Position numbers and translations under genes: made by a program. The notes under the pieces were generated by a model, which worked only from the letters and a program-made list of their open reading frames with translations, was not told where the DNA came from and did not search any database. A stretch of 64,000 nt of DNA from Sodalis praecaptivus (GTDB lineage Bacteria > Pseudomonadota > Gammaproteobacteria > Enterobacterales > Enterobacteriaceae): NCBI RefSeq assembly GCF_000517425.1, contig NZ_CP006569.1:1054001-1118000 (forward strand), given 5' to 3'. This document shows, piece by piece, positions 47,196-57,061 of the stretch. How positions within the stretch are numbered: position 1 is the first letter of the stretch; every line of letters begins with the position of its first letter.

Positions 47196-47583
47196 AGGGC
47201 AAAAACCTTTTCTGGGTAGGCTGGAAATGCCGCCGTGGCTGCCGGTGCCGCAGGCCGGCGGCGGTGAATAGGTTGCTATCCTAATGATTATAATTGATAT
47301 TGATGGGGTTGCATTGATATGGCTGGTGTTATCGCGATATCACTGGCGATACAGCAATGTGGCCGTTGGCAGCGATAGGTGAGCGTTAGCGCACTATCGC
47401 TGGCGACACGGTATTGTGGCCGGCGCGGGAGCGATATGGCGAGCGTTATTGCGACAGCAATGGTGGCATAGCAATATCGCTGGTGGCCAGAGCTTTAGCG
47501 TTCGCCACGCCGCTAAAGCGATTCTCCCCCTTCGCCGCCGCAGGGAGAATCTGGAGGGGCGGTGCCAGGGCCGCAGTAAGCGG
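47196..47583. repeat. Intergenic region with a 57-bp imperfect repeat
   Basis: 388 bp between two minus-strand genes. tggcgatacagcaatgtggccg at 47344 recurs, with changes, at 47401, and the following gagcgtta blocks recur too. The words gcgatatc and ggtggc are common across the region. No gene is seen. Confidence 0.5.
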
Positions 47584-48870
47584 TCAATCGGGCAACGAAA
47601 TCGCTAACGCGCTAATCTTAACCGGCGCTTCGGTGCGCAAAGAACGGTTGGCGGCGATACCGGTCATTATCGACAGCGCGCCGTCGCGAAATCCCGCGGC
47701 GCGCCGTAATGGATCATCCACCGGCGCGCCAAACAGATCGTTTAGCATCACCCGATCGCCGCCGCCGTGGCCGCCGGCCTGAGGCGGGACGTCTACCCGG
47801 TACGCGTCGCCAAACATCGGGAACACGCGGATATCACACTCGTCCAGCGCGCCTTCCTGCGCCTGTTCGCCGCCGCCGTTGACATAGGATTTTTCTACCA
47901 GTTTCATTTCAAGTCTTCCTTGGCTGCCGTTGAACACCACGTTGAGCCCTTCCCAAGGGAGATAAGCGTTAAGCGAATAGGTCATGATGGCACGGTTTTT
48001 ATAGCGCACCATCACCCCCATGACGTCCTCAATGCTGATGCCGTCGTCAAACACGCTTTTATCGCGAAAATAGCCGTCTTCCTGTTCCGCTTCCAGATAA
48101 AGGGCGCGCAGGGTCGGGCTTGGCGCCATGTGCAGCGCGAAGGGGTCGCGCTCGGCCGCCGGGTTTTGGTGGCAGCGAGCGTAGAAATCCGTGATGCCGC
48201 GCTGTTCGGCGTTAGCCCGGCCGTAAAAACGTAAATCTCCCTGGGCGTAAACCGTCTCCGGCTCGCTACCCAGCCAGAAATTGACCAAATCGAAATGATG
48301 CGTCGATTTATGGACCAGCAGCCCGCCGCTGTTGCGTTTATCGCGATGCCAGCGGCGAAAATAATCCGCGCCGTGCTGGGTATTCAGCAGCCATTCAAAA
48401 TGAACCGAGAAGACCTCGCCAATGGTACCGGCCGCCAGCAGCTCGCGGATTTTGCTGTGGTGCGGCGCGTAGCGATAATTGAAAGTGACGCGTAACTGCC
48501 TGCCGGTGCGCCGGATAGCGTCCAGAATAGCCTGGCACTTATCTTCATCGATAGTCATCGGTTTTTCGCTGACCACATCGCAGCCCAGTTCCATCGCCCG
48601 CACGATATAATGATGATGGGTGCGATCGATAGAGGTGACGATGACCACATCCGGTCGAGTCTCGGCGATCATGCGATCGAATTCCTGCGCATGATAGAGC
48701 GTTACCGGCGCGTGTCCCCGTGCGCCGATGAGCCGGTTGGCGTAGGCCATTCTGACGCGGTTGGTATCGCAGAACGCCACCCAGCGCGCCCGGACGCTGA
48801 AATCCGTCGCGATGGCGTTGATATAAAGACCGGCGCGTCCCCCGGTGCCGACTAACGCATATTTTTTCAT
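47584..48870 (-). CDS. Gfo/Idh/MocA-family oxidoreductase
   Basis: A 428-residue NAD(P)-dependent sugar dehydrogenase-family protein. The Rossmann motif is [17 protein letters not shown], followed by [14 protein letters not shown], the family EKP motif, and [15 protein letters not shown] with the active-site His residues. It is longer than typical members (about 350) owing to a C-terminal insert. The ATG follows AGAGGTAACC. It is divergent from the unknown protein at 48978 with 107 bp between, suggesting shared carbohydrate function. The substrate is unknown. Confidence 0.88.
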   Translation of the reverse strand: MKKYALVGTGGRAGLYINAIATDFSVRARWVAFCDTNRVRMAYANRLIGARGHAPVTLYHAQEFDRMIAETRPDVVIVTSIDRTHHHYIVRAMELGCDVVSEKPMTIDEDKCQAILDAIRRTGRQLRVTFNYRYAPHHSKIRELLAAGTIGEVFSVHFEWLLNTQHGADYFRRWHRDKRNSGGLLVHKSTHHFDLVNFWLGSEPETVYAQGDLRFYGRANAEQRGITDFYARCHQNPAAERDPFALHMAPSPTLRALYLEAEQEDGYFRDKSVFDDGISIEDVMGVMVRYKNRAIMTYSLNAYLPWEGLNVVFNGSQGRLEMKLVEKSYVNGGGEQAQEGALDECDIRVFPMFGDAYRVDVPPQAGGHGGGDRVMLNDLFGAPVDDPLRRAAGFRDGALSIMTGIAANRSLRTEAPVKISALAISLPD

Positions 48871-48908
48871 TGGTTACCTCTTGATTTACTGGATGAGCCG
48901 TCGTGTTA

Positions 48909-48938
48909 TTGACAGCCTAAGCGGGATAGTTTTATGTT
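48909..48938 (+). promoter_or_regulatory. Sigma70 promoter for the gene at 48978
   Basis: TTGACA (48909-48914), 18-bp spacer, TATGTT (48933-48938). Confidence 0.5.
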
Positions 48939-48977
48939 GGCTGCTCTTGACGCCGCACTGGTCATCGGGAGGACAGC

Positions 48978-50567
48978 GTGCCGCAACGTCTGCTGGAGGT
49001 GAACACACCGCTAATCTGGCACTGGCCGCATGTGCTGTCGCTGCTGGAGACCCTGCAACGTTACCGTTTTACCGGGCTTATCATTCATCAGCAGACTATT
49101 CTGGCGCTGCTGGCTCCCCCCTCGCCGACTTTCCAGGGCGCGGATCGCAATAATCTTTTTCATGAGCGCGAAAGCGCGTTGCATTACCTCCGCCGTATCG
49201 GTCGTCTTTGCCGGCAGCGACGGCTCTCGCTGTGGCTCCAGGGGGAGGCTTTCCCCAACGACGGTAGACTGGCGCACAAATATCCCGAGCTGCGGCTGAC
49301 GGACGATCCCGACCAGGGGCAGCGTTTTCTACAGCATTTTTATCAGACGATCGTCAGCGCTACCCTGGCGACGTTGCCGGACGTCAGCGGTCTCATTCTC
49401 AGCCTGCAAACGCCGGAATTTCATCCGCGGCAGTGGGACGCCCCCCTGGACGCACTTTATCGTCAGCTGCGGCGGCAGAATAAAAAGCTGGTATTGCGCG
49501 ACTACACCGATGACGATTGGCCGCGGCGTCAGCTGCAAAGCACAGTGGCGCGAATGCCGGCGGATGTGCGCGCATCGCTGAAAGCCACCGCGGTCGATTA
49601 CCGTCCCGGTTTCGCCAATAATCCGGCAATCAACGCGATGGGCGCGCGCAAAATCTGGATCGACATTGATTTGTGGGGTATCGATTACGGCTGGACGTTG
49701 CTGCCTTGCCTGCTGATTGATGAGCTGCAGGGCAGGCTCAGTTGGGCGCAGTCGGTCGCCGGCGACAGGCTTGAGACCATTACCGCCCGCCTTGACTGGG
49801 AATGGATCCACAATAGTCCCCTGCAGGGCTCGATTAATGAAGGCAATCTTTATGGTCTGGCGCGAATCGCGGGCGGCGAGACGCCGGTCAGCGCGGCTCA
49901 ATTGCTGGATGAGTGGCTGGACAGTCAGGGATTGCGTCCTGGCTATCCCGTGCAGCGGCAAACGGTGCGCCAGCTGTTTATCAGCAGTTACGATTGGATG
50001 TGCCGAACGCCCTATCTGCTGGGCCGGGTGATGCATCAGCACAGCCAACTGCCGGCGGATATTGATACCGCGCTGCGCCTGCTGCATTCCGACGCCCGTA
50101 GCGCCAACTGGCGCCAGTCGTTCCAGGCGTTGTTTCCGCGCGACGATGAGCAGGCGGGCCGCGCGCAGCGGGAATTGCTGCAGCTTGAGCAACAGCAGAA
50201 CGCTTTTTTGGCCGAACGGCTGCACGACCAGGCGCAAGCCCTGCGCCGCGACGCTGAATTGCCCGCGGCGTTCGCCGACGTGCTTTGCGGCGCCTGGGCC
50301 TCGGCCGTCCGCTATACGCGCCTGTTTGGCCATGCCCGTCAGGTAATCAGTTTGCGGTGGTATATCAACCAGTATGGCGCCAACCGTTCGCGTCAGGAGA
50401 CTCTGCTCACCGCCATCGATGCGGCGCAGCGATATGCCGAGCAAACCTGCCGTTGGCTGGCAGAAAACGAAATTGACCTGGCGCATAACTTGCCCCTCCT
50501 GCTGGATCCCGCACGTCTTAGCCGGCTGGCCGAAAGTTGCCGTCCCGGCGCCGAGGCGATTGAGTAA
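48978..50567 (+). CDS. Large protein of unknown function, possible glycoside hydrolase-type barrel
   Basis: A 529-residue cytoplasmic protein starting at GTG, with GGGAGGA upstream. I do not recognise the family with confidence. The N-terminal two thirds read like a TIM barrel with strand-loop blocks: RFTGLIIHQQT, RRLSLWLQGEAFPN, LPDVSGLILSLQTPEFH, NKKLVLRDYTDDDW, ARKIWIDIDLWGIDYGW, LDWEWIHNSPLQGSINEGNLYGLARIAGG. These are reminiscent of alpha-glucuronidase-like GH families, with candidate acidic residues in QTPEF and NEGN. The C-terminal third is helical. Divergent orientation from a Gfo/Idh/MocA gene and the nearby hexuronate genes support a sugar role. Confidence 0.6.
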   Translation: MPQRLLEVNTPLIWHWPHVLSLLETLQRYRFTGLIIHQQTILALLAPPSPTFQGADRNNLFHERESALHYLRRIGRLCRQRRLSLWLQGEAFPNDGRLAHKYPELRLTDDPDQGQRFLQHFYQTIVSATLATLPDVSGLILSLQTPEFHPRQWDAPLDALYRQLRRQNKKLVLRDYTDDDWPRRQLQSTVARMPADVRASLKATAVDYRPGFANNPAINAMGARKIWIDIDLWGIDYGWTLLPCLLIDELQGRLSWAQSVAGDRLETITARLDWEWIHNSPLQGSINEGNLYGLARIAGGETPVSAAQLLDEWLDSQGLRPGYPVQRQTVRQLFISSYDWMCRTPYLLGRVMHQHSQLPADIDTALRLLHSDARSANWRQSFQALFPRDDEQAGRAQRELLQLEQQQNAFLAERLHDQAQALRRDAELPAAFADVLCGAWASAVRYTRLFGHARQVISLRWYINQYGANRSRQETLLTAIDAAQRYAEQTCRWLAENEIDLAHNLPLLLDPARLSRLAESCRPGAEAIE

Positions 50568-50597
50568 TGCCTAAAGAGTAAAAGTGCGGCGGGGGAA

Positions 50598-50614
50598 TTG
50601 AAACGTAATTTCAA
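50598..50614. promoter_or_regulatory. KdgR-like operator in a convergent gap
   Basis: TTGAAACGTAATTTCAA is a palindrome (6-bp arms, 5-bp centre) that fits the KdgR pattern tGAAA-N5-TTTCa. It resembles the site before kduD at 51496. It lies 31 bp after the stop of the gene at 48978, where no start is near. Confidence 0.55.
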
Positions 50615-50683
50615 AAGCAGAAAGGCGCCAAGTGCAAGGAAGGGGTAAAAGCGTGATGGAGTTTGCAAGTCGCCGTCAAAACC

Positions 50684-50699
50684 TGTGATTCAGATCACA
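50684..50699. promoter_or_regulatory. Consensus CRP site
   Basis: TGTGATTCAGATCACA fits TGTGA-N6-TCACA exactly. It is located between the ends of two convergent genes. Confidence 0.8.
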
Positions 50700-50747
50700 G
50701 GTTAAGCTAAAAGAAGTGTGATCGATAACGGACGGCGCGGGTGGAAA

Positions 50748-50763
50748 GGTGATGTGTGTCACA
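50748..50763. promoter_or_regulatory. Second CRP-like site
   Basis: GGTGATGTGTGTCACA matches 9 of 10 defined positions of TGTGA-N6-TCACA. It is 64 bp from the first site, about six helical turns. Confidence 0.6.
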
Positions 50764-50791
50764 TCTTGATTTGACGCCGAAAGCCGGGTCA

Positions 50792-51247
50792 TTAGCAGCT
50801 ATCACGCAGAAAGCTTTGCCGCCATCCCTTGTCGGCGTACGTTAAAAACAGCGTTTCGCTGGACTGCCGGCACTCAGTTTCCGACAAGATGTGCAGATAT
50901 AGTCCCGGCTCGCTTTCCTCTAGCCGCGAACCGACAAATAACGCCCGCAGCGAAACATCCGCGACCCGCGGGAGACCGGTTTCACCGCGCTCCCAGCGTT
51001 CAATCACATCGCTTTGCACCCCCATCACCGACGCCAGTTCATGAACGCTCATGCTCATTTCACGGCGCAGAAAGCGTATTTCATGACAGGATAAAAGGTT
51101 ACGTCGATTGATGAGTAGTTTTGCCAATACCTGATGCAGAGCGGGTTTATCTTCGATGTCTACCTGGACGTGCTCCCCCTGCTTCCCGCAGCGGTAGCCG
51201 TTGGTGAGCCAAACGGTTTCCAAACCACAATCAGTGTAATGATACAT
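50792..51247 (-). CDS. YgiT/MqsA-like XRE-family regulator
   Basis: A 151-residue protein of the zinc-finger/HTH YgiT type. The N-terminus MYHYTDCGLETVWLTNGYRCG keeps the shape of the zinc-finger head but has only single Cys residues in place of CxxC pairs, so zinc binding may be lost. The HTH is EIRFLRREMSMSVHELASVMGVQSDVIERWERGETGLP in short blocks. No partner toxin gene is adjacent, so it may be a stand-alone regulator. The ATG at 51247 has AGGA upstream. Confidence 0.8.
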   Translation of the reverse strand: MYHYTDCGLETVWLTNGYRCGKQGEHVQVDIEDKPALHQVLAKLLINRRNLLSCHEIRFLRREMSMSVHELASVMGVQSDVIERWERGETGLPRVADVSLRALFVGSRLEESEPGLYLHILSETECRQSSETLFLTYADKGWRQSFLRDSC

Positions 51248-51495
51248 AAACATTCCTTGTATAAGCCGATCCCTTGGACTGATGACTTATAAACAACTCT
51301 GCCGATGTTGGCAATAGAGGTCCGTTTAACGTTCGTAGCCTAACGCCGTGAAGCGGGAACCGCATCTGAACCGGATCCGGTGTCGCATCGGGCACACGGA
51401 AACCGTGCGGGCCGGGTGTAAACGAACGGGGCGCCGGGCAAGCGGAAAGCGGGTGGATCTGCAGAAACCAGGGGAGCCTGACGCGCTGGGTAGAT

Positions 51496-51515
51496 AATTA
51501 AAACGTTATTTCATT
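51496..51515. promoter_or_regulatory. KdgR-like operator before kduD
   Basis: AATTAAAACGTTATTTCATT fits the KdgR pattern and lies 80 bp upstream of the kduD start. A near-identical site is at 50598. The remaining 51248-51594 gap holds no gene. Confidence 0.6.
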
Positions 51516-51594
51516 ATTATTGAATCCTGCGGGCCATTTTACTATGATGCCAACATGCATTCGACCTTACAACCTGCCTCGAGAGGAAGACAAC

Positions 51595-52356
51595 ATGGTA
51601 CTCAACGCATTTCAATTAACGGGTAAGGTCGCACTAATAACGGGTTGTAATACGGGACTGGGGCAGGCGATGGCTCTCGCGCTGGCACAAGCCGGCTGCG
51701 ATATCATTGGCGTGAACCGCAGCGAACCGGCTGAGACGGCGGCGCGCATCACCCGTCTTGGCAGACGGTTTTATGGGCTGAATGCCGATTTAAGCGATAC
51801 TCGCGTGATCCCCGACATCCTCAGCCAGGCGCTGGCGCACGCGGGCAGAATTGATATTCTGGTCAACAACGCAGGCATCATTTTGCGCCAAGATGCCGTT
51901 GATTTTACAGAGCAAGAGTGGGACGCGGTGATGGATCTGAACAGTAAATCGCTGTTTTTCTTATCGCAGGCGGTCGCGCGGCAGTTCATCCGCCAGGGGG
52001 ATGGCGGCAAAATCATTAATGTCGCCTCACTGCTCTCTTTCCAGGGCGGGATCCGTGTGGCGTCGTATACCGCCTCGAAAAGCGCCGTGATGGGCATTAC
52101 CCGCCTGCTGGCCAACGAATGGGCTCAGCACGGTATTAACGTGAACGCTATCGCCCCCGGCTATATGGCGACCAACAATACCGACTCGCTGCGCGCCAGT
52201 GCGGTCCGCAATCAAGAAATTCTGGCGCGTATCCCCGCCGGTCGCTGGGGCGAGCCGGCCGATGTCATGGGGCCTGTGGTGTTTCTCGCCTCTGCCGCGG
52301 CCGATTACATCAACGGCTACACGCTCGCCGTAGATGGTGGGTGGTTGGCACGTTAA
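51595..52356 (+). CDS. kduD: 2-dehydro-3-deoxy-D-gluconate 5-dehydrogenase KduD
   Basis: A 253-residue SDR, the length of E. coli KduD. It reduces 3-deoxy-D-glycero-2,5-hexodiulosonate to 2-keto-3-deoxygluconate in unsaturated-uronate catabolism. Visible are ITGCNTGLGQAMALALA (NAD site), VNNAGIILRQDAVDF, VASLLSFQGGIRVASYTASKSA (catalytic Ser, Tyr, Lys), and IAPGYMATNNTDSLR, the KduD substrate loop. The ATG at 51595 follows GAGGAAGA; the in-frame upstream stretch is not conserved. It is 36 bp before the DhuI-like isomerase and is probably co-transcribed with it. Confidence 0.93.
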   Translation: MVLNAFQLTGKVALITGCNTGLGQAMALALAQAGCDIIGVNRSEPAETAARITRLGRRFYGLNADLSDTRVIPDILSQALAHAGRIDILVNNAGIILRQDAVDFTEQEWDAVMDLNSKSLFFLSQAVARQFIRQGDGGKIINVASLLSFQGGIRVASYTASKSAVMGITRLLANEWAQHGINVNAIAPGYMATNNTDSLRASAVRNQEILARIPAGRWGEPADVMGPVVFLASAAADYINGYTLAVDGGWLAR

Positions 52357-52392
52357 ATTTGTTATAAGCGAATCCGATACGGAGCAACAAAC

Positions 52393-53031
52393 ATGAAAAT
52401 TGCCTTAATTAATGAAAACAGCCAAGCGGCGAAAAATGAATTGATCTTCAATACCCTAAAGGGGGCGGTGACACCGCTCGGGCATGAGGTGTTCAATTAC
52501 GGGATGTACTCCGCCGAAGACCCCCATTCGCTGACCTATGTGCAAAATGGGATCTTGGCCGCCATTGTGTTGAACGCGGGCGCGGCGGATTATGTGGTAA
52601 CCGGCTGCGGCACCGGCGCCGGCGCCATGTTGGCCTGTAATTCTTTCCCGGGCGTCATTTGCGGCCTGGCGGTCGATCCCTCCGACGGCTATATGTTTGC
52701 GCAAATCAATGACGGCAACGCCATCTCGCTGCCGTTTGCCAAAGGCTTTGGCTGGGGCGCGGAACTGAATATGCAGTATATCTTTGAAAAACTCTTTGGT
52801 AGCAAAGGCGGTCAGGGGTACCCCCGCGATCGGGTGGTGCCGGAGCAGCGCAACAAAAAAATCCTCGATGGCGTCAAAGCGGTGGCTTACCGCGATTTGC
52901 TCTCCATCTTGAAAGATCTGGACCAGGATTTGGTCAAAGGTGCCGTCAGCGGCGAAAAGTTCAAGCACTATTTCTTCGCCCATTGTCAGGATAAGGTTAT
53001 CGGCAGTTATATCGAGACCCTGCTGGCGTGA
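52393..53031 (+). CDS. RpiB/LacAB-family isomerase, probable DhuI
   Basis: A 212-residue RpiB-family sugar isomerase. MKIALINENSQAAKNELIFNTL, VTGCGTGAGAMLACNSFPGV (active-site Cys region), CGLAVDPSDGYMFAQINDGNAISLPFAKG are typical. As I recall, DhuI proteins of this family replace KduI in isomerising unsaturated-uronate-derived 4-deoxy-5-hexosulose-uronate. Pairing with KduD supports that role here, and KduI itself is absent. An ordinary RpiB is less likely because RpiB is about 150 residues. Confidence 0.82.
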   Translation: MKIALINENSQAAKNELIFNTLKGAVTPLGHEVFNYGMYSAEDPHSLTYVQNGILAAIVLNAGAADYVVTGCGTGAGAMLACNSFPGVICGLAVDPSDGYMFAQINDGNAISLPFAKGFGWGAELNMQYIFEKLFGSKGGQGYPRDRVVPEQRNKKILDGVKAVAYRDLLSILKDLDQDLVKGAVSGEKFKHYFFAHCQDKVIGSYIETLLA

Positions 53032-53614
53032 CGGCGAACGGCGGTCACCGGCGCTGTGGCGGCTGACCGTCGGTTAGCGTACGACCGACGTCATCCAGAC
53101 GAGGCGCGTCTGGCGCAGCGCTTGTCCTGGGGCGCGCAACGACAGCCCCTGGCGCATACTCTGCCAGAACCCCAATCGGGAAGATCACCGCTTCTGATTT
53201 AGAAAGCGATTTTATCTCCCTTTAATGGGAGAATGAGCGGTCATACCCTTGCCGCGCGGTGGCGTTTACGCCTGCCAGATCGGCTAACTTCTGCCCCACC
53301 GCGTAACGGCGTGCTAATAATTATCTGATTTAAAACAAATAATTACCGTTTCGCGCGGTTAGACAGCTGGCTAACTTCATGGCTCGATGGGCTATTTTTT
53401 GCTTCGCTTTTGGCGGTTAAAAGGGCAAAAAGAGGTATCATCTCAGCTATTTGCGGCCTATTTTCCTTAATGAAATAGGTAAAAAACGGCATCTGGCGTC
53501 AAAAACACTTCCCTCCCACCGCCTTTTACGTTTATAACAGTCATACTGTCACAGACAGACTGTACGGTTCCATTTCACCCGGGTAAACGGACCTCTCAGG
53601 TCGGGAGTATCAAG
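53032..53614. other. Intergenic region after dhuI
   Basis: 583 bp without a recognised gene. CCAGACG-N5-CGTCTGG (53095-53113) is a weak hairpin after dhuI with no T-run, and CCTATTT-N9-AAATAGG lies at 53457-53479. The rest shows nothing I can identify. Confidence 0.4.
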
Positions 53615-53800
53615 ATGATTGTTGAACGTATTATGGGTCTGCTGTTCAATATCGAAGCCATGTCGATCAATGCTACCTTGTCCGGCGCCGAAATGGATGC
53701 CGTATTCAGCGCTATGGGCTGTGAAAATATTCCGGTTTATATCCCCGCCGACGTCTGGCAGCGCGTAAGCGAGCTGACTGCGGGTGCAGAACGGGCCTGA
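53615..53800 (+). CDS. Small hypothetical protein
   Basis: A possible 61-residue protein with GGGAG 8 nt upstream of the ATG. The sequence MIVERIMGLLFNIEAM followed by an amphipathic part is soluble and not recognised. No neighbour suggests a role, so this may be a chance frame. Confidence 0.3.
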   Translation: MIVERIMGLLFNIEAMSINATLSGAEMDAVFSAMGCENIPVYIPADVWQRVSELTAGAERA

Positions 53801-54701
53801 CGCGCCGGCCGCTTTCCCCCAGTCCGCCTGAAACACGCCCGACGCCCTAGGGGGCGAGGGGTTATTTGCGCCCGGCGTATAGGTAAAGAAGGGTAAAAAA
53901 GTGATCTCCGTTGTCCCAGGGGAATAGCCCAGGCGATAGAGGGGCTATCATTGTTATAGGCAATGTATATACCCGGACGATGAGCCAATATATCTCCTTA
54001 CGCGAGAGAATGAAGCATCGTATTAATGCGCAAGCCGCTCCGCTAATCTGGCGCCCGGCGGGCTACCCGTTTGAGGGTTAATATCCGCGGGCCAGAATAA
54101 GAGTAATAATTATCAATGTGTGAAATGATGTCAGTCTATATCATTCTACTACCCAAAAGTAAGGCCTGGCGGGGTAGCACAATAGCGGCGCAGTGCTATT
54201 GTCGGCGACCTATGCGATAATCAAACGCACTATGACGGACGGTCCATCCGGCCGCATCAACGCTCTTTAAGTCTTCAACTTCATTATCCGATAAATCCGA
54301 AACTTGCCGCTCAAGCGGGCAGGAGGAGGGCATGCGGTCTGGCCGACGTCAGGTTTTTTTGTTGCCAGTTGGCCCGCCGGACGATGAAGATAGTCTATAT
54401 TTAGCGCGCAGTGAAAATATCATAAGTGAAAGCATTCTGCCTAAGTAGCTGTTATACGGTTTAATTTAACGACGGAGGCGCAATGAACAGCGGAAAAATT
54501 ACCCCGGAGCACGTTCGGCGGCGGTGAGCGTATTTTTTTATTCCCGGCGCGGCGCCGTAAATAATCCCTTAACGGCGTCCGGACTTACCGCTTTGTTTCG
54601 CGCGCATTTCGTCCTGTCCGACCCGGAGCAGGCCAGCAGTAGCTATAGTTATTAATCCGGTACCGTAGTTTGGGTAGCGTATAAAAAAGGAGAATTCACC
54701 T
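53801..54701. other. Gene-poor region upstream of treA
   Basis: About 900 bp without an intact gene. A short serine-recombinase-like remnant may lie at 54483-54560; the treA promoter should be in the last 150 bp. Nothing else is recognised. Confidence 0.4.
54483..54560 (+). pseudogene. Possible remnant of a serine recombinase N-terminus
   Basis: MNSGKITPEHVRRR is followed by a TGA and then AYFFI. Large serine recombinases commonly begin KITPEHLxRxAyvYvRQS. The rest of the gene is absent. The fragment is too short to be sure. Confidence 0.25.
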
Positions 54702-56402
54702 ATGATTACACGCTCTTTCCGGTGGACCTGGAAATCTTTTATCACATTAGGAGCCGCATTAAGCACAGCGTCCGGGCTGGTAAAACCCCTGCCACCGGTA
54801 AAGCGCACGCCGCAGGATGAAACGCCGCAGTCGCCAGATATCATGCTGGGCCAGCTTTACATCGATGTACAAACCGCCAAACTCTATCCCGATCAGAAAA
54901 CGTTTGCCGATGCGGTGCCTCGCCGGGCGCCCGCGGCCATCATCGCGGATTATCAGAACAAACGTTTGCGGAAAAATTTCAATCTGCGCCATTTTGTCGA
55001 CAAAAACTTTATTTTCCCTACCGACCGGGTGAAATATGTGCCGCCGACCGGGCAAAGTCTGCGTGAACACATCATCACGTTATGGCCGGTATTGACCCGT
55101 AATGACGCCAGGGTACGCCCCCATGATTCGTTATTGCCGATGCCCTACGACTATGTCGTGCCGGGGGGGCGTTTCCGCGAAATTTACTATTGGGACAGCT
55201 ATTTTACCATGTTAGGCCTCGCCGAGAGCGGGAAATGGGACCTGGTGCGCGGCATGACCGATAATTTCGCACATGAAATCAACGTATTCGGCCGTATTCC
55301 CAACGGCAACCGCAGTTATTATATCAGCCGCTCCCAGCCGCCGTTTTTCTCGCTCATGGTGGATCTTCTCGCCGGTCACGATGGCGGCGAAGTGTATGAG
55401 CGCTATTTACCGCAAATGAAGAAAGAGTACGACTATTGGATGGAAGGGTATGAAAGCCTGGATCCCGGCGTTGCGGCAGGGCGTTTGGCCCGCATGCACG
55501 ATGGCGCCTTTTTAAACCGCTATTGGGATGATGAGGATACGCCGCGGACCGAATCCTATCTGGACGACATTCTTACCGCCAGCGAGGCAAAGGATCGACC
55601 TGCGGCGGAAGTCTATCGCGATTTGCGCGCGGGCGCCGCGTCCGGTTGGGATTTCAGTTCGCGCTGGTTTGATAATCCTTTGGAGCTTTCTTCCATCCGT
55701 ACCACCTCCATCCTGCCGGTGGATCTGAACGCGCTGATATACCATTTGGAGCATACGCTGGCCAACGCCTGCCATATGACCGGCGATAACGAGGCGGCAG
55801 GCCGCTACAGCCTGGCGGCGCAAGCCCGAAAAGCGGCAATCAATCACCATTTGTGGAATGAAGCCGAAGGCTATTACGCCGACTACGACTGGCTGTTAGG
55901 AAAGTTGCGCGAACAATTGACCGCCGCAACAGTATTCCCGCTCTACAATAAAATCGCGCCGCCGGATTACGCGCGCCGCACCGCCGAGGTGATCCGATTG
56001 CAGCTGCTTAAGCAGGGCGGCATGATCACCACCACCAATGTCTCGGGTCAGCAGTGGGATGCCCCTAACGGCTGGGCGCCGCTGCAGTGGGTGGCGGTGG
56101 AGGGGCTGCGCCATTACGGCGAAGAGGCGCTGGCGGAGGAGATAGCCACCCGTTTTCTCGGCAACGTACAGCGGCTTTATAATAACCAGCATAAACTGGT
56201 GGAAAAATATGTGGTGGAAGGCAGCGGTTTAGGCGGCGGCGGCGGCGGGGAATATCCGTTGCAGGACGGCTTCGGCTGGACGAACGGCGTAACTTTGAAG
56301 CTGATGGTGATGTACTGCGGTCAATCGCAGGACAACGTGGAAAACGTCGAGGAGCTGCTTGCCGAAGCGGATAGTCGCCAGCGAGCCTTGGCGGCGTCTT
56401 GA
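54702..56402 (+). CDS. treA: Periplasmic trehalase TreA (GH37)
   Basis: Hydrolyses trehalose to two glucoses in the periplasm. It has 566 residues, near the E. coli length. The N-terminus [25 protein letters not shown] is a signal sequence. The family signatures [15 protein letters not shown] and [13 protein letters not shown] are present, with the catalytic Asp in [10 protein letters not shown] and the catalytic Glu in [22 protein letters not shown] lies 8 nt before the ATG. It stands alone. Confidence 0.95.
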   Translation: MITRSFRWTWKSFITLGAALSTASGLVKPLPPVKRTPQDETPQSPDIMLGQLYIDVQTAKLYPDQKTFADAVPRRAPAAIIADYQNKRLRKNFNLRHFVDKNFIFPTDRVKYVPPTGQSLREHIITLWPVLTRNDARVRPHDSLLPMPYDYVVPGGRFREIYYWDSYFTMLGLAESGKWDLVRGMTDNFAHEINVFGRIPNGNRSYYISRSQPPFFSLMVDLLAGHDGGEVYERYLPQMKKEYDYWMEGYESLDPGVAAGRLARMHDGAFLNRYWDDEDTPRTESYLDDILTASEAKDRPAAEVYRDLRAGAASGWDFSSRWFDNPLELSSIRTTSILPVDLNALIYHLEHTLANACHMTGDNEAAGRYSLAAQARKAAINHHLWNEAEGYYADYDWLLGKLREQLTAATVFPLYNKIAPPDYARRTAEVIRLQLLKQGGMITTTNVSGQQWDAPNGWAPLQWVAVEGLRHYGEEALAEEIATRFLGNVQRLYNNQHKLVEKYVVEGSGLGGGGGGEYPLQDGFGWTNGVTLKLMVMYCGQSQDNVENVEELLAEADSRQRALAAS

Positions 56403-57061
56403 CGGTTGTGGCCGGCGGGGCTGATTGCCTGCCGCCGCTGCTGCCCCGTTGATTTAACCCCCTCTGTTTTCGGCCGAACGCCGGTTGGTATCAGCTGCCG
56501 TGCGTTCGGACGGTCATCGGCGAGGCGGTGAATACGCTTTTCTGACCACCGCCACCCTGGCTCCTCTTTTTATCGTCATAGTATGAATGAAACCTATTCC
56601 CGGGATTTCTATACTCATCTTTGTGACAACGCGCGAATCCATTATTATACTAAGGCACATTTCGCGCGGGGCGGTGAATGTCGGCCGGTATATTGCGCTA
56701 GGTATGAGGCATTAACCGCTGCGCAATGCGCAACGCATAGGCTATGACGATAGTCGAAGGTTTATAAAGCGGTGCGGCTATTGTCGCCCGTGATATTGCT
56801 ACCCGCTCATAAAGTCCGTCGCACAATTGAGCGATGGGTTTGGGTTGACCCGCCAGGATAAAGCGCGGCCTTCATCGCGCTATATCCTGTTGGACCGTCG
56901 TGCAGGAAGAGCCCGGCCTATGCCGCCACCCGTCCGGCTATTAACGCCTGTCGGACCCGTACACTTTACTATTCGTTACCGACCATGACGATAATCCCTT
57001 GCGCGCGGTGGCGTTAGGCGATCTCATTTATGCGTTATTACAACGCCAACAGGCTACGATA
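56403..57061. other. Intergenic region between treA and the esterase
   Basis: 659 bp. No gene, RNA or repeat is evident; short GC-rich inverted repeats near 56720 are not distinctive. Confidence 0.4.

Noticed and set aside
49329-50486. A 385-codon minus-strand frame that could be served by the CRP/KdgR sites at 50598-50763
   Set aside because: Its sequence looks like an antisense shadow (many Gln/Arg runs, no domain), and the plus-strand gene has a good ribosome site. I keep the regulatory oddity but not this gene.
53401-53490. Terminator after the region near 53457
   Set aside because: The hairpin stem is AT-rich and only 7 bp, and the A/T runs are on the wrong side for either flanking gene.
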